Below the pieces are notes generated by a model. It made no database searches. It saw only the letters and a program-made list of their open reading frames with translations, and had not been told where the DNA came from. A program made the position numbers and the translations under genes. From positions 2,175,501 through 2,239,500 of the forward strand of contig JADJXG010000001.1 in the NCBI GenBank assembly GCA_016715965.1: DNA of 64,000 nucleotides, read 5' to 3'. The DNA is from Saprospiraceae bacterium (GTDB taxonomy: Bacteria > Bacteroidota > Bacteroidia > Chitinophagales > Saprospiraceae). Within the stretch, counting starts at the first letter, position 1. The number at the start of each line of letters is the position of its first letter. Below, piece after piece: positions 9,516-17,587 of this stretch.

Positions 9516-9523
9516 CAAAGATA
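9516..9523 (-). promoter_or_regulatory. -7 box of the met leader / operon promoter
   Basis: TATCTTTG on the minus strand fits TAnnTTTG and ends five bases before the leader ATG. I see no good TTG at the usual upstream distance. Confidence 0.5.
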
Positions 9524-9752
9524 TGGACAACTTGATCATTATTTTTAGGGTATCGGTATCGTTTAACATTAATTTAACCGATGGAGAATTATTTGAGTCA
9601 GAATAATTTTCGGGAATTTTATGGATCGTTTTGTAACTTGGGCCTTGAATAACAATTGTATTTTCGTTGCAATGCCTGCCAATCCATCTACTCTGGTTGT
9701 AAAAAATGAATGCAAGTTGGGAAATCGTAATGTATTCAGATTTAGCTTGTGG

Positions 9753-12700
9753 ATGCGTCCGTTTTGTGTTATATTTTCGACACTGATGGGTATTGGTTTG
9801 TATGCACAACTCAACTATTCATTGGTACGTCAATTGGATGCAAAAGATGGATTGTCTGAAAACAAAATCACCTACTCAGCCTTAGACCATGACGGACTTT
9901 ATTGGTTTGCAACTGCAGGAGAATTAAATCGTTGGGGTGGATCGAGGTTTCACTCCTTTCCAATGACAGACCAATTTGGGGTTTCATATTCCGGTATAGC
10001 TTTCAGATTGTCGGGAATCAGCGACTTTAGATTTATTAATTATTATAGCAGTGTTGATTTATCCCTTATAGGTGTTTATAATTACAAATCGGGAATACTC
10101 GAGCAAGTAGATCAAAGGGAATTTAGAGACCGGGGAGAAACATTGATAGCTATGCTGGCGGATGAATACCGCAATCCATTTTTTTTGGCAAGAGAAAATA
10201 GAAGTGATTCAGTTAGTTTGTACTATTATAATTCACGGGGTGTTTTTCAGCCTTGCATCAAGCTAGGCGTTAGAGACACGACACGAGGCTACGCAGCAGA
10301 AGTCAATAGAAATCAGCCCTATTGTGTAATGGGTGGTTATGTGTGGTATCTTTCCGATAAAAGATCCATCGTTCGGATCTCACCTGAATCAAGGCACAAA
10401 AGGGAATACACCACATATTATGAAAATGACGCCGAGAAAAAATTTGATTCATTTCGACCTTCTTATTTTATCATATCAGGTAATCAGAAATTGTATTTTG
10501 TTGATCCGACTTTGCGTAAATTGTTTTTTTACAATTGTATATATGATCGCTGGGATTTTGTTTTAAATACTCCGGAGGGAGTGGTCTTTCAGGAGGCTGA
10601 CGAAAAAGGAAATCTGGCTTTCGCCGACATCAGAAACTTCCAGAATTTTATTGACCATTTGTATTTTTTTGATAAAGAAAATCAAAACATGTATGAAGTA
10701 TTACCCACACCCTCTCGATACAGAGCTGTCATTTCCAATGATTTCATCAAGGGATATTTTGCCTATGGGTATGAAGGAATCGCGCAATATCGAAAGTCGG
10801 GTTCAAAGGTTAAGAAATTCCTCACTCACAAATCCGTTTACCAAAATGAAGCCAAGGAAGGTGCACTGTTTCCTACTAGAGGAATTGCATCAGTGAAAGA
10901 TAGCCTCTTGATTGTATGCACCGCGTACAATGACATCATGACAGTGGATCTTATGTTGGATGCGCAGAATATTTTGCCATTTTATGATCCTAAAACCAAA
11001 GAGAGGGTAAGGGTCAGCGATGATTTTTCAAAACTGATCAGTGCGGATGAAAATTTTGTTTGGTTGGATTACAACACTTATTTTTCAAGATTGGATCTAT
11101 CCAAGAGTGTCGCAGAGAAAATACTTCCAAATATATACGATTTTGTTCCGGGAAAGGATGGACAATGGTATTTATGCGGGTCAAAGGATAGAACCATTTC
11201 TGATCTATACCTTTGGACAGAGGCCACAAATCATTTGGAAAATTTAACCCGGCATATTTCGGAAGACTCTATGAAAATCAATGGCAATTCAGTGTTGTTT
11301 AGAGACAAAAGGGGTTACATCTGGGCTGGGAATCAAGCAGGAGTGCAATGGTTTGATCCTAAAAACCGGTCTTACAAGAGATTAAAATCATGGTATGGCA
11401 ATACAGATTCACCTGTAAGTTGTATTGAGCAAACAGCCGATGGAACAATGTGGTTTGGGACTCTGGGCTCTGGATTGATTAAGTATCATCCGGAAAATGG
11501 AGTTCTTCAACGTTATGGTAATGCGGAGGGATTGCCCAATCAAAAAGTGGCAAGCTTGATCGCAGATAGTCTTAATTTATGGGTGGCAACCTATGATGGA
11601 CTTGCTTATTATTTTATGCATAAAAATTCATTTGTTAAATTTTACAAGGAAGATGGTTTAAGTCACAATGAATTTAACCGAAGGTCTTCTTTAAAGTTAA
11701 GAGATGGCAGATTTGTCTTTGGTACCATCGATGGGATCAATGTCTTTAGGTCAGAAGATTTGTTGGGCGCAAAATTTGATAACCAAAGTAGAATTAAACC
11801 AATTGTCATCAGTCATTCAGATGGTAAAGAATTGAAGAGATATAGACTTGGGGCAGAGGATATAAAGAAACTGATAATTCCTCCCTCAAACCGGTATTGC
11901 GATTTCGAATTTTGTTTGACAGGGAGTTCTGCCGATAATCCGGCTCAACTGGCATACATGGTAGAAGGGATACACGGAAGCTGGAATTATACCAACAGCA
12001 ACAGGATTGAAATTCCATGGCTTCCTTCAGGGAGACATTTGCTCAGGGTGAAAGGAGCTGATTTAATGGGAGACTGGAGCGAAGAATACACCTTGGCACT
12101 GGATGTCAGACAATACTTTTATCAAAGTTGGTGGTTTCTCAGTTTGATTTCATTGATCATCTTATTCGCAATATTTAAATACCAGAGACTTCGACATTCT
12201 AGACAGTTAGAGCACTTGAGTGCCTTGCAGTTCAAACAACTGCACGATATGAAAACGAAATTCTTTTCTTACATCACCCATGAATTCAGGACACCACTTA
12301 CCTTAATTCTGGGATATGCCCAATTTGGTATGGAGACTGACAATACCGAGAGCGGACATTTTAAAAAAATTGCAGCAGCAGGTAGAAGATTGTTGGATTT
12401 GGTCAATCAAATGCTGGATTTGGCAAGGGCTGAGTCAGGAAGATTGGCCATAAAACCGAGTTCAGGCAATTTGGTTTTGTTTCTTGCGGAATGCTATTCA
12501 AGATTAGAGCCACTGGCCAAAAATAAAAATATTGCTTTCGGATTTCAATCCAATTGCGAAGAACTTATTTGTGAATTTGATCAGGACGTCTTGCAGAAAA
12601 TTGTTGATAATCTTTTGACGAATGCCATCAAGTTTACACCAGAACTTGGCAAAGTCAGTCTGCAGCTACAGCTGCATAAAGATCATCCGGAGCAATTTTC

Positions 12701-13850
12701 AGAAAATGTGATGGCAGACATCATCGTATCGGACAATGGACCTGGTTTGTCTGATGAAGATCGTTTAAAAATATTCGAACCATTCTATCAGACCAATCGG
12801 AGTAGCCTTCAAGCCGGATCAGGCCTTGGACTTACATTGGTAAGGGAATTGGTGGATCGGACCGGTGGGAAAATTATACTGGAAAGCAAGCCCGGCAAGG
12901 GATCAAAGTTTACCATAAGATTTTATTTTCAACAAGATCCAGCCAGTCAGCTGGGTGGATCCTTGGAACTGGAACTTAATTCTGATGCATTGACTGAGCG
13001 CCCCGGTGAATTATTGGAAGAAGGAGGTGAGACTACTGCTTCGGAAGATTTGATACTAATTGTTGAGGACAACCCTGAAATCGCCGAGTATATTGAAAAA
13101 TGTCTCAATGAACATTTTATGTGTCACAAGGCTGTAAATGGAAAAGATGGATTTGACAAAGCTTGTACATTGGTTCCAGACCTAATTATTTCAGACATTA
13201 TGATGCCCATCATGGATGGATTTGAGTTGTTGCAAAAGCTTAAATCTGAACCCATCACAAGCCATATTCCGGTCATATTGCTAACTGCAAAAGTTCAGGC
13301 TGAAGACAGGATCAAAGGCTTAAAAGCCGGTGCCAATGCTTATTTGCCAAAACCATTTGATCCCACAGAATTGCAATTGACCGTTAGAAATCTTTTTCAA
13401 CTCAAACGCGAATTCATAAGGAGATACACATCTGCTGATTTATTAAGTCCAGAAATTATAGCTGATCCACCAGAAACAAACCAGAGTTTATTGGAGGACG
13501 ACTTCAGATTAAATGATCAGTTTTTCTTAAAACTTAAATCTCACATTGAAGAGAATATTTCAGAACCGGAATTAGACAATGAGGACCTGTGCAAATTTAT
13601 GGGCATGTCTAAAAGTCAGTTGCATCGCAAGGTAAGTGCATTAACAGGCAACCCACCGGTCAAATTGATCAGAACCATTAGATTACAACATGCAGCAAAG
13701 CTCTTGATGCAGTCTCCGGAAATGACCATTTCTGAGATCGGTTACGCCTCAGGATTTAATTCTCCCGCGTATTTTGCCAGAGTTTTTCAGACTGAATTTG
13801 GAATGAGTGCATCAGAATACAGGGAAAGACAAGTGCAATCATATCGCTGA
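9753..13850 (+). CDS. Hybrid two-component regulator (sensor, kinase, receiver, AraC HTH)
   Basis: One-protein signal system of the Bacteroidota HTCS type, ~1365 residues from the ATG at 9753. The open frame reaches further up, but MRPFCVIFSTLMGIGLYAQ is a signal peptide. Order: a long periplasmic region with propeller-type repeats (e.g. GYIWAGNQAGVQWFDP, GTMWFGTLGSGLIKY) and a Y_Y_Y-like domain; a membrane helix (WWFLSLISLIILFAIF); a kinase with the phospho-acceptor His843 in THEFRTPL and an ATPase GSGLGLTLV; a receiver with Asp1148 in ISDIMMP; and a C-terminal AraC helix-turn-helix. It lies on the same strand just upstream of the cysteine-ending peptide genes, so it could be their receptor or regulator (inference). 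HTCS proteins with known ligands usually sense glycans. Confidence 0.93.
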   Translation: MRPFCVIFSTLMGIGLYAQLNYSLVRQLDAKDGLSENKITYSALDHDGLYWFATAGELNRWGGSRFHSFPMTDQFGVSYSGIAFRLSGISDFRFINYYSSVDLSLIGVYNYKSGILEQVDQREFRDRGETLIAMLADEYRNPFFLARENRSDSVSLYYYNSRGVFQPCIKLGVRDTTRGYAAEVNRNQPYCVMGGYVWYLSDKRSIVRISPESRHKREYTTYYENDAEKKFDSFRPSYFIISGNQKLYFVDPTLRKLFFYNCIYDRWDFVLNTPEGVVFQEADEKGNLAFADIRNFQNFIDHLYFFDKENQNMYEVLPTPSRYRAVISNDFIKGYFAYGYEGIAQYRKSGSKVKKFLTHKSVYQNEAKEGALFPTRGIASVKDSLLIVCTAYNDIMTVDLMLDAQNILPFYDPKTKERVRVSDDFSKLISADENFVWLDYNTYFSRLDLSKSVAEKILPNIYDFVPGKDGQWYLCGSKDRTISDLYLWTEATNHLENLTRHISEDSMKINGNSVLFRDKRGYIWAGNQAGVQWFDPKNRSYKRLKSWYGNTDSPVSCIEQTADGTMWFGTLGSGLIKYHPENGVLQRYGNAEGLPNQKVASLIADSLNLWVATYDGLAYYFMHKNSFVKFYKEDGLSHNEFNRRSSLKLRDGRFVFGTIDGINVFRSEDLLGAKFDNQSRIKPIVISHSDGKELKRYRLGAEDIKKLIIPPSNRYCDFEFCLTGSSADNPAQLAYMVEGIHGSWNYTNSNRIEIPWLPSGRHLLRVKGADLMGDWSEEYTLALDVRQYFYQSWWFLSLISLIILFAIFKYQRLRHSRQLEHLSALQFKQLHDMKTKFFSYITHEFRTPLTLILGYAQFGMETDNTESGHFKKIAAAGRRLLDLVNQMLDLARAESGRLAIKPSSGNLVLFLAECYSRLEPLAKNKNIAFGFQSNCEELICEFDQDVLQKIVDNLLTNAIKFTPELGKVSLQLQLHKDHPEQFSENVMADIIVSDNGPGLSDEDRLKIFEPFYQTNRSSLQAGSGLGLTLVRELVDRTGGKIILESKPGKGSKFTIRFYFQQDPASQLGGSLELELNSDALTERPGELLEEGGETTASEDLILIVEDNPEIAEYIEKCLNEHFMCHKAVNGKDGFDKACTLVPDLIISDIMMPIMDGFELLQKLKSEPITSHIPVILLTAKVQAEDRIKGLKAGANAYLPKPFDPTELQLTVRNLFQLKREFIRRYTSADLLSPEIIADPPETNQSLLEDDFRLNDQFFLKLKSHIEENISEPELDNEDLCKFMGMSKSQLHRKVSALTGNPPVKLIRTIRLQHAAKLLMQSPEMTISEIGYASGFNSPAYFARVFQTEFGMSASEYRERQVQSYR

Positions 13851-13967
13851 ATCAGTTCCAGCGCAACAATTTTTGACCCAATTCAAGATTTCTTAGTTCA
13901 GTGAAGCATTCTAAATAATTGAAATTCAATTACTTTATTAAGCTGGGAAAAAAAGACAAGCAATTGG

Positions 13968-14088
13968 GAGAAAAGTGAAAATGGACAAGCCTATGCCGCG
14001 GGCATCTTTGTCCCTGTGATGATCAATTAACAATCTGAACAACTCAATCGAATGGAAATTATTTTTTCACTTTTAAATACAAATCATA
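13968..14088 (+). promoter_or_regulatory. Structured 5' leader of peptide gene 1
   Basis: AAAAGTGAAAA (13971-13981) can pair with TTTTTTCACTTTT (14062-14074) just before the start codon. It encloses a second hairpin, GGACAA...TTGTCC with an inner ATGCC/GGCAT. The same outer pairing recurs ahead of peptide gene 2 although the enclosed sequence differs. That suggests a conserved RNA structure or operator. Confidence 0.4.
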
Positions 14089-14193
14089 ATGCAAACAAGA
14101 ATTTCAAAGCAGACTGTTTTCGAGTCAATGAAGAAAATCAATCTTCGCAAATTGAACCCAATCTCCAATGTAATGATGGGTGGAATGTGTTAA
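14089..14193 (+). CDS. 34-residue peptide ending in Cys, copy 1 (candidate prenyl-peptide precursor)
   Basis: Starts MQTRISKQTVF, has the basic/leucine segment MKKINLRKLNPISNV, and ends MMGGMC. It is 32/34 identical to copy 2 and 23/34 identical to copy 3. All three have the same length and all end in a cysteine right before the stop. The KKINLRKL segment plus GG resembles leader peptides of Bacteroidota ribosomal natural-product precursors. A C-terminal Cys is the chemistry an isoprenylcysteine methyltransferase acts on once prenylated, and such an enzyme is encoded downstream (17588). A hairpin follows 10 bases after the stop. Mature form and function are unknown. Confidence 0.75.
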   Translation: MQTRISKQTVFESMKKINLRKLNPISNVMMGGMC

Positions 14194-14203
14194 GATTTCT
14201 GAC

Positions 14204-14237
14204 ATCCTTATCCCGTCATAAACGACGGGATAAGGAT
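14204..14237 (+). terminator. Hairpin after peptide gene 1
   Basis: Perfect 14-bp inverted repeat ATCCTTATCCCGTC / GACGGGATAAGGAT with a 6-base loop. The T-run is poor here, but related hairpins after copies 2 and 3 have one. The ATCCTTATCC arm is nearly conserved in all three. Confidence 0.65.
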
Positions 14238-14736
14238 TCATTGAACCCTTTGTTTGTATTCGAATTACCCGGAAGCATCGTTATATTTATCCATTTATTT
14301 GAAAAGTTGTTTTTATTTTTTGCGCATAGATAAATCATATTCAGAACAATTCGAGTCTGAAGAATAAGGTTTCGCGATGCTATTTTATAGTATAACAATT
14401 ACTTTGGGCTTGCAATTGAGAATAATTATTCCTTACTAAGTTCATTCCTTTGATTCAGTTGGATTGCGACAATCCCTGGGTCAAATTTAATTTTTTTGAT
14501 CAACACCCTTATCCAATTCTATTAAGCTTACGAATCGCCAAGATCTGAACCCTGGATTTTATCTATAACCAAATGCGGCTTCCGGATCCGGTCAACATGC
14601 TCATTGTAGCTATTATGTTTGTTATTTGTTACTCATTTGGAGTAATTGGAATGAGGAACGGTAAGTTGAGAAGCCCGGCTTTTATATTATTGAGCTATTT
14701 TCTACAAAAGATCTCCCGATAAATTGGTGGTTTAGA
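14238..14736. other. Intergenic, nothing recognised
   Basis: About 500 AT-rich bases between the peptide-1 hairpin and the inverted-repeat element. No supported gene or RNA. Confidence 0.5.
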
Positions 14737-15495
14737 TCACACCTGTCCAAAATAATTTTTACAAATCAACATTCCCACTTTTTGTCGCTCAAAAAGTGGA
14801 CAAAAACGCAGCCTTTTCTAAGGCGGCATCTTCCTTGGTTCTATTAGGCTTAATTGGGTTCATTTTGCAAGGTTCTCTGTTGGGACAGATTTTGGGCGCT
14901 GTATATTGCCGCTCCATAATTTATTTTCACTATGCTAGTTTGTTTGATGGGTGCATCATATTAGTTTCAGTTAAAGGAGCGACAATATAAGGCGCTATTT
15001 CCAAAATCTGTCCTTCTTGGGCCGCTGACGAAAAGGCTCTTAATATTAATCATTAATTAGATTGAAATATCAGAAAGAATGATGGTTTTCAAGCATTTCA
15101 ATGCGGCCTAGGGCTCCGTAGCTCGGGTACCCAACCAGTGAATTTCGCGGTCATGCTAAAAACTGTCTGAGCCCAACCGAGAAGCTATCCACAATGACAG
15201 AGTTGGCGAAGCGAGGATTGTGGAGCCAAGTAGGAGAAGGTAGAGGCGAGTTTTTTTAGCATAGCGAAAGAGCTGCAGTTGGGTGAGCGAGGAGTCCAGC
15301 CGCGAGTTTTCTTTGGTTACTTTCTTTTGACGGCCAAAAGAAAGTAACATACATGAAGTTTGATAAACAAAATATATTTTTTAAATTACAATAGCTGTTA
15401 TGGAGGTTCAATTTTAATATATCGTTACAAAATTTGTATACACATGTAAATCAATAGCCATATTTTCAATTTAAAATTATTTTGGACAAATGTGG
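14737..15495. mobile_element. Non-autonomous inverted-repeat element, copy A
   Basis: Left end TCACACCTGTCCAAAATAA, right end an imperfect inverted copy (ATTATTTTGGACA...TGTG). The interior has palindromes: CCACTTTTTG/CAAAAAGTGG near the left and GTTACTTTCTTTTG/CAAAAGAAAGTAAC near the right. A second copy lies at 60345-61354 with nearly the same sequence over long stretches. There is no transposase frame. Short open frames inside (14796-14990 plus, 15156-15350 minus) follow DNA-level conservation and I do not call them genes. Confidence 0.75.
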
Positions 15496-15875
15496 GTTTG
15501 GATTGAAATTTAATTTTAATCTTCGTTCTCAGAGGAAATTTCTATGGCAAGAGGATAGATTGAAAACGGGATGTGTCCGCTATTTCAAAAGCTTAGGATC
15601 GATTAGAAGATCACTGAATGGAACAATGAATTTTATTAGCCATGTTTCTGGTCTTGGAATACAAAATCCTTGTAACAGTATTGGTGAGCTGCGCCCTACA
15701 TTCTATCAATGGAATTCGCAATGAAATATTTTAATATAGCGATTCTGGGTAATCAGTGAAGGGCGATTACAGGAGCTGGTATACTGTAAAAATCTACTAT
15801 CTTGGGCTCCAAATGGCATTTTAATGAATTGATAATCAGCTAAATAATACCAATGGGAGAAATGTGCAATGTTTT
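15496..15875. other. Intergenic between element A and peptide gene 2
   Basis: About 380 bases with no recognised gene. An 80-codon open frame beginning at 15482 overlaps the element end and shows no family resemblance. Confidence 0.45.
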
Positions 15876-15994
15876 GGGAAAAAAGTGAAAGCTGACATAG
15901 CTGCTGTGTGCCCACTTTTGTGCCAGGCAAGCGAAGTCAATTGGACTTAGCCATCTGCTAAAAATTATTTTTTCACTTTTAAATACAAATTATA
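15876..15994 (+). promoter_or_regulatory. Structured 5' leader of peptide gene 2
   Basis: AAAAAAGTGAAA (15879-15890) is complementary to ATTTTTTCACTTTT (15967-15980), the same long-range pairing and spacing as ahead of peptide gene 1. The 35 bases before the ATG are nearly identical in the two copies. Confidence 0.4.
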
Positions 15995-16099
15995 ATGCAA
16001 ACAAGAATTTCAAAACAGACGATGTTCGAGTCGATGAAGAAAATCAATCTTCGCAAATTGAACCCAATCTCCAATGTAATGATGGGTGGAGCGTGTTAA
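15995..16099 (+). CDS. 34-residue peptide ending in Cys, copy 2
   Basis: Differs from copy 1 only at residue 10 (Met for Val) and residue 33 (Ala for Met), so it ends MMGGAC. The near identity extends ~30 bases upstream of the ATG, which shows recent duplication of the whole unit; the mobile element copy A lies between the two. Followed by its own terminator. Same proposed role as copy 1. Confidence 0.75.
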   Translation: MQTRISKQTMFESMKKINLRKLNPISNVMMGGAC

Positions 16100-16109
16100 G
16101 TTTTAAATC

Positions 16110-16148
16110 ATCCTTATCCCATAAAAAAATATGGGATAAGGATTTTTT
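16110..16148 (+). terminator. Terminator after peptide gene 2
   Basis: 14-bp stem ATCCTTATCCCATA / TATGGGATAAGGAT, loop of six A, then a T-run. Confidence 0.85.
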
Positions 16149-16373
16149 AGTCTTTGTAATATTTTTAAATTTATATCATGAACGACTCTGTTTTTAAATC
16201 TCTATAAAAAGTAGTTTGTATACTTTGGGCTAAAGTAAGAAGGACTATAATACGAATGGATACAATAAGCAAGAACGATGTATAAAAATCCACAGATATC
16301 TAATGAACTCAAATTCCTTTCATAAAAGCCATTTAGAATGAATCATTATTTTAATTATAAAAACCATTAAAAC

Positions 16374-16478
16374 ATGCAAACAAGAATTTCAAAACCAGTC
16401 CTTTTGGAGTTAATGAAGAAGATTAATCTTCGTAATTTAAATCCAATCTCCAACAAGATGTTGTCACCTGGTTGCTAG
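16374..16478 (+). CDS. 34-residue peptide ending in Cys, copy 3 (divergent)
   Basis: Starts MQTRISKPVLLEL, keeps MKKINLR and LNPISN, and ends SPGC. It is 23/34 identical to copy 1 but exactly the same length. Changes cluster in residues 8-13 and 28-33, while the N-terminal heptad, the KKINLR...LNPISN core and the final Cys are kept. This pattern argues for selection on a real peptide rather than a chance frame. It is the copy nearest to the two enzyme genes and lacks the duplicated 5' leader of copies 1 and 2. Confidence 0.75.
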   Translation: MQTRISKPVLLELMKKINLRNLNPISNKMLSPGC

Positions 16479-16488
16479 ACGAAAGAAT

Positions 16489-16525
16489 CCTTATCTCTCC
16501 ATTGCAGGAGGGATAAGGAATTTTT
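16489..16525 (+). terminator. Terminator after peptide gene 3
   Basis: CCTTATCTCTCC pairs with GGAGGGATAAGG (one G-U) and is followed by TTTTT. Confidence 0.8.
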
Positions 16526-16568
16526 AATTCTTCAGGATTGTCGAGGTGGCAATTTCAGCTATCCGATG

Positions 16569-16600
16569 TTTGAAATAAACTTGGATCGTGTTTACCTTAG
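16569..16600 (+). promoter_or_regulatory. Possible promoter of the prenyl-synthase-like/methyltransferase pair
   Basis: TTTG (16569-16572), 20 bases, then TACCTTAG (16593-16600), one mismatch from TAnnTTTG. It lies behind the peptide-3 terminator and ~60 bases ahead of the ATG at 16662. Confidence 0.35.
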
Positions 16601-16661
16601 GGTGTATAATATTTCAAAGACAAATAAATAAATGAATTGATTAATTAAAATTATTGCACAC

Positions 16662-17564
16662 ATGAAAATTTTAGGACAGCAAGAAACTGCTCAGGGTGTT
16701 AGAGATTTGATTCTTTCATCACCCATGCCAGAAGACATAAAGCAACTTTTGGTCAATGAAGAAGTAATGCGATCTCAGAGAAGTCTTTTTTTGTGTTTAG
16801 CACAGGCATTTATGAAGGCTTTTCCAGGACTCAATGAAGATCAGCAGATCAGGATTAATGCCATTATTTATCTTGGTTCTACTGGAATTTACGAAGCCGA
16901 CAAAGTATATGATATTCAAATCTCCGGTGCTTCTATCCAGGAACCATTGGTTAGAAGCCATTTTTGTTTTATCGAATCTCAGCGTTTGCTTACCGGGCTA
17001 TTTTCTGCAAATTCAGAATTTTGGAAGGTTTACTACAAGAGATATTGGGATCATTTCAAAGAGTTGAAGGAAAGTAAGCAAACCGACCGCAAGCTGGATT
17101 TTGATGAATACAGAAATCTGTTGAAACACAAATACTCAATGATCTATCTGATCGCCGACATCTTGTATTTTCTGACCGATCAAAAATATACAGACACCTA
17201 TCTCAATCTTATCCAAGTGATGGAGTGGTTTACTGTGGGGTACAATATTCCCAATGAAATAAGGGGATTGAAAACTGATATGGACACCAATATCAACAAC
17301 TATGCCTGGTGGCGCTTGAAGGAAATATTGCCTGAATTTGGAATTCAAAATGATGAATTGAGCAGTGAAGAAATGCATAAAATGATTTATCTGACCGGCC
17401 TCGCAGAAAGAATGCTAAGGGAGTCGCTGGATGCTTTTGATCAAGCCATAGCAATGGTAAGACCTTATGGACTTGAATTGTTGGAACATATCATACGAAA
17501 GAGAATTGAAAGCAACCAGCATGAAATGGAAATACTTCAGGAGGAACTCTCCTCAGTGTTTTAA
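16662..17564 (+). CDS. Isoprenyl-diphosphate-synthase-fold protein (ComQ-like), candidate peptide prenyltransferase
   Basis: A 300-residue, mostly helical protein. I do not recognise an exact family, but its layout follows class I isoprenoid synthases. A helix ends in an acidic motif at residues 76-84 (IYEADKVYD, in the place of DDxxD). K157 lies in LLKHKYSMIYLIADI, where the family has a conserved Lys. FTVGYNIPNEIRGLKTDMDTN (191-210) sits where the second Asp-rich motif (QxxDDxxD) lies. Both Asp motifs are degenerate, as in ComQ, the enzyme that prenylates the Bacillus ComX pheromone; its length is also similar. Encoded 23 bases ahead of the methyltransferase and directly after three Cys-ending peptides, it is the natural candidate for prenylating them. 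No signal peptide, so cytoplasmic. Fold assignment is moderate; the substrate is inference. Confidence 0.5.
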   Translation: MKILGQQETAQGVRDLILSSPMPEDIKQLLVNEEVMRSQRSLFLCLAQAFMKAFPGLNEDQQIRINAIIYLGSTGIYEADKVYDIQISGASIQEPLVRSHFCFIESQRLLTGLFSANSEFWKVYYKRYWDHFKELKESKQTDRKLDFDEYRNLLKHKYSMIYLIADILYFLTDQKYTDTYLNLIQVMEWFTVGYNIPNEIRGLKTDMDTNINNYAWWRLKEILPEFGIQNDELSSEEMHKMIYLTGLAERMLRESLDAFDQAIAMVRPYGLELLEHIIRKRIESNQHEMEILQEELSSVF

Positions 17565-17587
17565 AAGACCAAAAATTAGAGTAAATT

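Noticed and set aside
14052..14333. 93-codon frame over peptide gene 1
   Set aside because: Out of frame with the conserved peptide; it crosses the terminator hairpin and has no conserved counterpart at copies 2 and 3.
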